A DNA stretch of 64,000 bases from Anaerovorax odorimutans. GTDB lineage: Bacteria > Bacillota > Clostridia > Peptostreptococcales > Anaerovoracaceae. Below the pieces are notes generated by a model that did no database searches, was not told where the DNA came from, and worked only from the letters and a program-made list of their open reading frames with translations. Where the stretch lies: NCBI RefSeq assembly GCF_024459955.1, contig NZ_JANFXK010000019.1, forward strand, positions 1 through 64,000, given 5' to 3'. Shown piece by piece: positions 60,689 to 64,000 of this stretch (position 1 is the first letter of the stretch; every line of letters starts with the position of its first letter). Position numbers and translations under genes: made by a program.

Positions 60689-61303
60689 TCAGCATTCTTC
60701 CATTTTAATGATTGAAACCTCATAGGCCACCTTGACGCTCACATTGCCTTCATCGTCACGTTTTTTATACTCGCGGCTCTGTATCCTTCCTTCGATGGAT
60801 AACTTGCAGCCTACGTCCAATTCGCCGCCGTAAGCCGCATTCCGGCCCCAGGCTATGCAGGGTATGTAATCCGACTTGTTGTACATACGATTGACCGCCA
60901 GCATCAGGTCGCAGATTTCTCTCCCCAGCGGCGATGTCCTGCGGACCGGTTTTTTGCACACGAAGCCTTCCAGATAAATTCGGTTCTCATGAGGAAGCTC
61001 CTCTTGCTGAACCTCCACTTCTCTGGCAAAGACCACGACGTTAAGTCTGTTTTTCCCTTCGCGCTCCTGATTATAGGTGCGCACCTGCCCGGAGACTTTC
61101 ACGGTCTGACCCGGCGAAAGTGTCATGCTGCCGATAAGCCGTTCGGATACCATCAATCTGATATCATCCTCATAACCGCTTTTTCTGACAACCCCCAGCA
61201 GTGCGATATAAAAAGCTTCTCCGTACGTTTTGTGGCTGAATTCCAGTTCCGACAGGACTTTCCCCACCAGCTGCGCGCTGTTTCCTTCCAGAATCTTTTC
61301 CAT
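60689..61303 (-). CDS. Tandem OB-fold, SSB-like protein
   Basis: 204 residues in two OB-like halves: residues 8-95 (NSAQLVGKVLSELEFSHKTY, VKVSGQVRTYNQ) and 105-200 (IYLEGFVCKKPVRRTSPLGR, DLMLAVNRMYNKSDYIPCIA, LSIEGRIQSREY). The second half has clear primosomal-PriB/SSB features. It lacks the acidic DDDIPF-type C-terminus of true SSB, so it is likely an accessory ssDNA-binding protein of the type found in clostridia. Its ribosome site is buried in a hairpin (61310-61357). Confidence 0.78.
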   Translation of the reverse strand: MEKILEGNSAQLVGKVLSELEFSHKTYGEAFYIALLGVVRKSGYEDDIRLMVSERLIGSMTLSPGQTVKVSGQVRTYNQEREGKNRLNVVVFAREVEVQQEELPHENRIYLEGFVCKKPVRRTSPLGREICDLMLAVNRMYNKSDYIPCIAWGRNAAYGGELDVGCKLSIEGRIQSREYKKRDDEGNVSVKVAYEVSIIKMEEC

Positions 61304-61309
61304 AAAAAT

Positions 61310-61357
61310 CCCCCTAAAGCAAAGTATCTATACGTTGAAGTATATTGCTTCAGGGGG
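61310..61357 (-). promoter_or_regulatory. Hairpin sequestering the ribosome site of the SSB-like gene
   Basis: On the minus strand CCCCCTGAAGCAA (61357-61345) pairs with TTGCTTTAGGGGG (61322-61310) with one mismatch. AGGGGG in the 3' arm is the Shine-Dalgarno, 6 bases before the ATG at 61303. The stem is followed by ATTTTTA and could also act as a weak terminator for the upstream operon. Confidence 0.65.
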
Positions 61358-61364
61358 AAAATTA

Positions 61365-61811
61365 TTACTCTAAATCCAGCTTCATGACTTCCGGATGGCA
61401 GGTTTTTCCGTATTGCGGACAGGTGAAGCACTCAAAAAAGTTGGGCGCTTCTTCTCTGGGAATGGTTTTGAATCCGTACTTTCGGAAAAACTCCGGCGCA
61501 CGGGCTACCAGATAAATGCTGCCGCCGCCCCGGGAAAGGGTTTCTTCTACGGCCTTGTCCAGGAGAATTTTGCCGATTTTCAGCTTCCTGTAGATTTTTT
61601 CTACGGCAATTCCATCTATGATGAATTCGCCTTCTCTTTTGGCCAGTACCAGCGCCGCCACCAGATCTCCCTCTTTTCCATGGGTTACCTGCCAGCATTT
61701 TACCAGATCAGTGGGCACCGGCTCTTCTTCGGAAAACTCCAGTGCATTTTCGATAAAGAAAGGTACCAGTTTTTCATAGTCCTTGGTTTCGGACATCACT
61801 ATGTTAATCAT
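61365..61811 (-). CDS. GNAT family N-acetyltransferase
   Basis: 148 residues. The acetyl-CoA loop is seen at VEKIYRKLKIGKILLDKAVE (variant of the RxxGxG/A motif), with IYLVARAPEFFRKYGFKTIP as the later conserved part. A cysteine pair (CFTCPQYGKTC) near the C-terminus resembles N-acetylglutamate synthase-like GNATs (the ArgA C-terminal domain group). An arginine-pathway role is possible but not secured. It abuts the lipid kinase stop. Confidence 0.78.
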   Translation of the reverse strand: MINIVMSETKDYEKLVPFFIENALEFSEEEPVPTDLVKCWQVTHGKEGDLVAALVLAKREGEFIIDGIAVEKIYRKLKIGKILLDKAVEETLSRGGGSIYLVARAPEFFRKYGFKTIPREEAPNFFECFTCPQYGKTCHPEVMKLDLE

Positions 61812-62720
61812 CTATATATCGTCCTCCTCTGTAAAGATTTTCAGACGGTTGTGCAGAAGCGTGAAATGGAGCGGCAGCTTCTCGCCCTTTTCTCCATCAA
61901 TATCCGTGGAGATTTCATCCTCGCTCTCAATCGTCAGGTCATCGGTTTTGAATGTCAGAACGTTTCGGTTCTTCGAATGGTTACCGTGGATTACGTTGAA
62001 AAGCAGCGGTCCCAGCTCGATAATCGGCATCTTGCGGAACAAGATCACGTCCATCAGCCCGTCATTGACTTCTGATTCCGGGGAAATATTTTTAAAGCCC
62101 CCCGCCGATATGCCGTTCATGACTACCATAAAGTACATCTCTTCTTCATAGGTCGCCTCCGGCGTAATCAGTCTTACCCTGTGGGCCCGCAAATTGGGGA
62201 CTTCCGTGACGGCTTTGAGGTAATAGGCCATGACACCGATGGTATTCTTCAGATTGGGATCCGTCTTCTGGCTCACGTCGATCAGGGCACCCATAGCTGC
62301 CACGTTGATGAAATGGCGGTCATTAACTTTTCCCACGTCCGCGTTGGTGAAATGTTCTCCCAGCGCGATGTCAATCATTTTGTCAATATCACTTGGAATC
62401 TCAAAGTAGTAGGCAAAGTCATTGGCCGTCCCTGCCGGGAAAATTGCCAGCGGCAGATGGATGTCGTGGCGAATCATGGCGTTGACACAAATGTTGATGG
62501 TGCCGTCACCTCCGGCCGCGATGATCTGGCGGTACTCGTCCACGTTCATGGTAGCCAGCGCCCTGTCGATGGCCATTCCTTTGGCCGCACGGATCGGCAC
62601 CAGCTGATATCCCGCAGTCTGAAAGCGGTCTATGATATAGTCCAAGTTGTTTTTAAAGAGTCCATTGCCCGAGTTCGGGTTATAAAACAGCAGTACTTTT
62701 TCTGCCTTTTCATGACACAT
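61812..62720 (-). CDS. Diacylglycerol kinase family lipid kinase (YegS/DagK-like)
   Basis: 302 residues. Nucleotide-binding motifs FYNPNSGNG and AAGGDGTINICVNAM, the lipid kinase FPAGTANDFAYYF segment and VNDGLMDVILFRKM are present. It phosphorylates diacylglycerol or a related lipid at the membrane for phospholipid recycling. The start overlaps the folC stop by 1 base (TAATG). Confidence 0.9.
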   Translation of the reverse strand: MCHEKAEKVLLFYNPNSGNGLFKNNLDYIIDRFQTAGYQLVPIRAAKGMAIDRALATMNVDEYRQIIAAGGDGTINICVNAMIRHDIHLPLAIFPAGTANDFAYYFEIPSDIDKMIDIALGEHFTNADVGKVNDRHFINVAAMGALIDVSQKTDPNLKNTIGVMAYYLKAVTEVPNLRAHRVRLITPEATYEEEMYFMVVMNGISAGGFKNISPESEVNDGLMDVILFRKMPIIELGPLLFNVIHGNHSKNRNVLTFKTDDLTIESEDEISTDIDGEKGEKLPLHFTLLHNRLKIFTEEDDI

Positions 62721-64000
62721 TAGCTAAACATCCCCCTTATTTCTCCTATTAAATACAGTGATCCCGCACAGACGACTACTTCCGGGCAGGATTGGTGTTC
62801 CATTGCCGCACGGCAGGCCGCCCTGGCGTCTTTCACCACTTTACACACAGCGCCTTTTTCTGTCAGCAGGCCGGCCAGAGCTTCGGCATCCATTTTTCTC
62901 GGATTATCCGGCTCCGATACGATGAACTGGTCCGTTATACGGCGCAGCTCATCGGTAATCTTATCGGTTTCCTTATCCGCCAGCATTCCGGTAACTATGA
63001 CGATGCGGCGCTGCGGGAAACAGGTTTCCACAGTTTTTCTAAGCGCCGCCGCGCCCGCTTCATTGTGCGCGCCATCCAGTACAACGCAGGGATCTCCTTC
63101 GAACACTTCGAAACGCCCCGGCTGTCTGGCTTGCTGCATGCCTTCATATAATTTGTCGCGTCTGATTTTTATTATACGTTGTTTTCTAAGAATTTCCAAG
63201 GCTATTAAGGCTGTTTTTGCATTCTCTACCTGGTGCCTGCCGGCCATACCGATGCGAACGCCGCTGTAATCGGTGCCGTAGATTTCCATATCAAAGGCAT
63301 ATCCTTGGGCCGATTCTTCCCGGATACCGTATTTCAGCTTTGTGGCATCGTAGAGAATACAGCCCTTTTCATAGGCCTTCTTTGCGATGACAGCCGCGGC
63401 CTCCGGCTGCTCCACGTTGGAAACAACGGGAACGCCCTCTTTAATGATTCCGGCCTTTTCACCCGCGATTTCCGCAAGGGTATCTCCCAGCCGGTCCATG
63501 TGATCGTAGGAAATGGAAGTGATAATGCTGATCAGCGGCTTTTCTATCACATTGGTGGAGTCACCGCTTCCACCCAGCCCCACTTCCAGAATCACGAAAT
63601 CCGCTCCGCGGGCCGCGAAGAACAAAAACGCCACAGCAGTTACCACTTCAAATTCGGTGGGCGAATCCAGGCCTTCTTTTACCATTTCTTCCGCTTTTTC
63701 CACGGCCTGGGCAGTATATGTTTCCAGCTCCTGATCGGAAATGAACGCGCCGTCAAGCTGGATGCGCTCGTTGAAGCTCTGAATAAAAGGCGAGGTATAG
63801 AGCCCCACCTTGTATCCGTTGGCTTTCAGAGCCTCATAAATGAACTTGCATACGGAACCCTTTCCATTGGTTCCGGCTACGTGGATCGCTTTCAGGTCCT
63901 GCTGCGGATTTCCCAGCTTCTCCAAAAGCACGTTCATTCGTTCCAGCCCCAGGATGCTTCCAAAACAATCAAATTCGTGTATTTTTTCTATTGCATCCAT
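62720..64000 (-). CDS. folC: Folylpolyglutamate synthase / dihydrofolate synthase FolC (start at or beyond window edge)
   Basis: At least 426 residues. The P-loop is IHVAGTNGKGSVCKFIYEAL, followed by the conserved LYTSPFIQSFNERIQ, ISYDHMDRLGDTLAEIAGEKAGIIK and VLDGAHNEAGA. Mur-ligase fold: it adds glutamate to folates, possibly also to dihydropteroate. The visible ATG occupies the last three bases of the window; family members often have 4-8 more residues before DAIEKIHEF, so the true start may lie outside. Confidence 0.93.
   Translation of the reverse strand: MDAIEKIHEFDCFGSILGLERMNVLLEKLGNPQQDLKAIHVAGTNGKGSVCKFIYEALKANGYKVGLYTSPFIQSFNERIQLDGAFISDQELETYTAQAVEKAEEMVKEGLDSPTEFEVVTAVAFLFFAARGADFVILEVGLGGSGDSTNVIEKPLISIITSISYDHMDRLGDTLAEIAGEKAGIIKEGVPVVSNVEQPEAAAVIAKKAYEKGCILYDATKLKYGIREESAQGYAFDMEIYGTDYSGVRIGMAGRHQVENAKTALIALEILRKQRIIKIRRDKLYEGMQQARQPGRFEVFEGDPCVVLDGAHNEAGAAALRKTVETCFPQRRIVIVTGMLADKETDKITDELRRITDQFIVSEPDNPRKMDAEALAGLLTEKGAVCKVVKDARAACRAAMEHQSCPEVVVCAGSLYLIGEIRGMFS

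Overview
The window comes from a strictly anaerobic, monoderm, fermentative Firmicute, most likely a clostridial lineage. The placement within Clostridia is inference: two electron-bifurcating type [FeFe]-hydrogenase operons, a TM1266-type hydrogenase regulator, an F-type ATP synthase whose c subunit carries Na+-site residues, a type IV pilus operon without an outer-membrane secretin, sigma-54 controlled amine/amino-acid genes, SpoVS, and strong AGGAGG ribosome sites throughout. An amino-acid fermenter related to the Anaerovorax/Eubacterium group would fit, but no 16S or other marker is present to settle it.

Layout. 1-6142 is the right end of an integrated prophage or similar element: leftward early genes (HTH, SpoVS, excisionase-like, very small ORFs), a Cro-like/LexA-like switch with four 17-bp operators, a secreted Ig-like (Big2) cargo protein, and a tyrosine integrase at the edge. 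6283-15154 is a catabolic/regulatory block: class III (putrescine-type) aminotransferase, DUF368 lipid transporter, a lysine-dehydrogenase/saccharopine-dehydrogenase-like enzyme with an NhaC antiporter, a PAS sigma-54 activator and a radical SAM protein. The aminotransferase and the NhaC operon each have a sigma-54 type promoter. 15522-28748 is a leftward type IV pilus operon (two major-type pilins, PilD, PilC, PilM, PilN, PilO, PilB, PilT, and four pseudopilins, one with a huge GLUG-repeat body and one with a carbohydrate-binding-like tail). 29062-33654 holds a thioesterase, feoAB (FeoB has an altered P-loop) and a PhzF-family gene. 33926-35304 is an intact IS3-family element with 3-bp target duplications. 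35664-44301 is a tandem duplication of hydCBA, each copy with its own promoter and terminator, followed by the TM1266-like regulator. 45259-45777 is a DUF4160/DUF2442 pair. 45983-52831 is the complete atpIBEFHAGDC operon. 53083-57149 is yhbY-truA-dCMP deaminase-tagO/wecA-MATE. After a candidate structured RNA come a second prepilin peptidase, a hybrid histidine kinase, and an SSB-like/GNAT/lipid kinase/FolC operon.

How it works together. Fermentative reductant (NADH plus reduced ferredoxin) can be disposed of as H2 by HydABC, iron for the Fe-S clusters can enter through FeoAB, and ATP synthase can use an ion gradient that may be Na+. The pilus operon gives surface attachment or motility; the PilB N-terminus resembles the MshEN c-di-GMP-binding domain.

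The intergenic DNA is unusually rich in structure: three copies of a ~180-bp repeat with an identical 26-bp core, two copies of a 160-bp MITE-like repeat with nested inverted ends, two 39-bp elements made of perfect 11-bp arms with 17-bp spacers, a co-centred ~190-bp palindrome overlapping a candidate ncRNA, and a hairpin that buries the ribosome site of the SSB-like gene.
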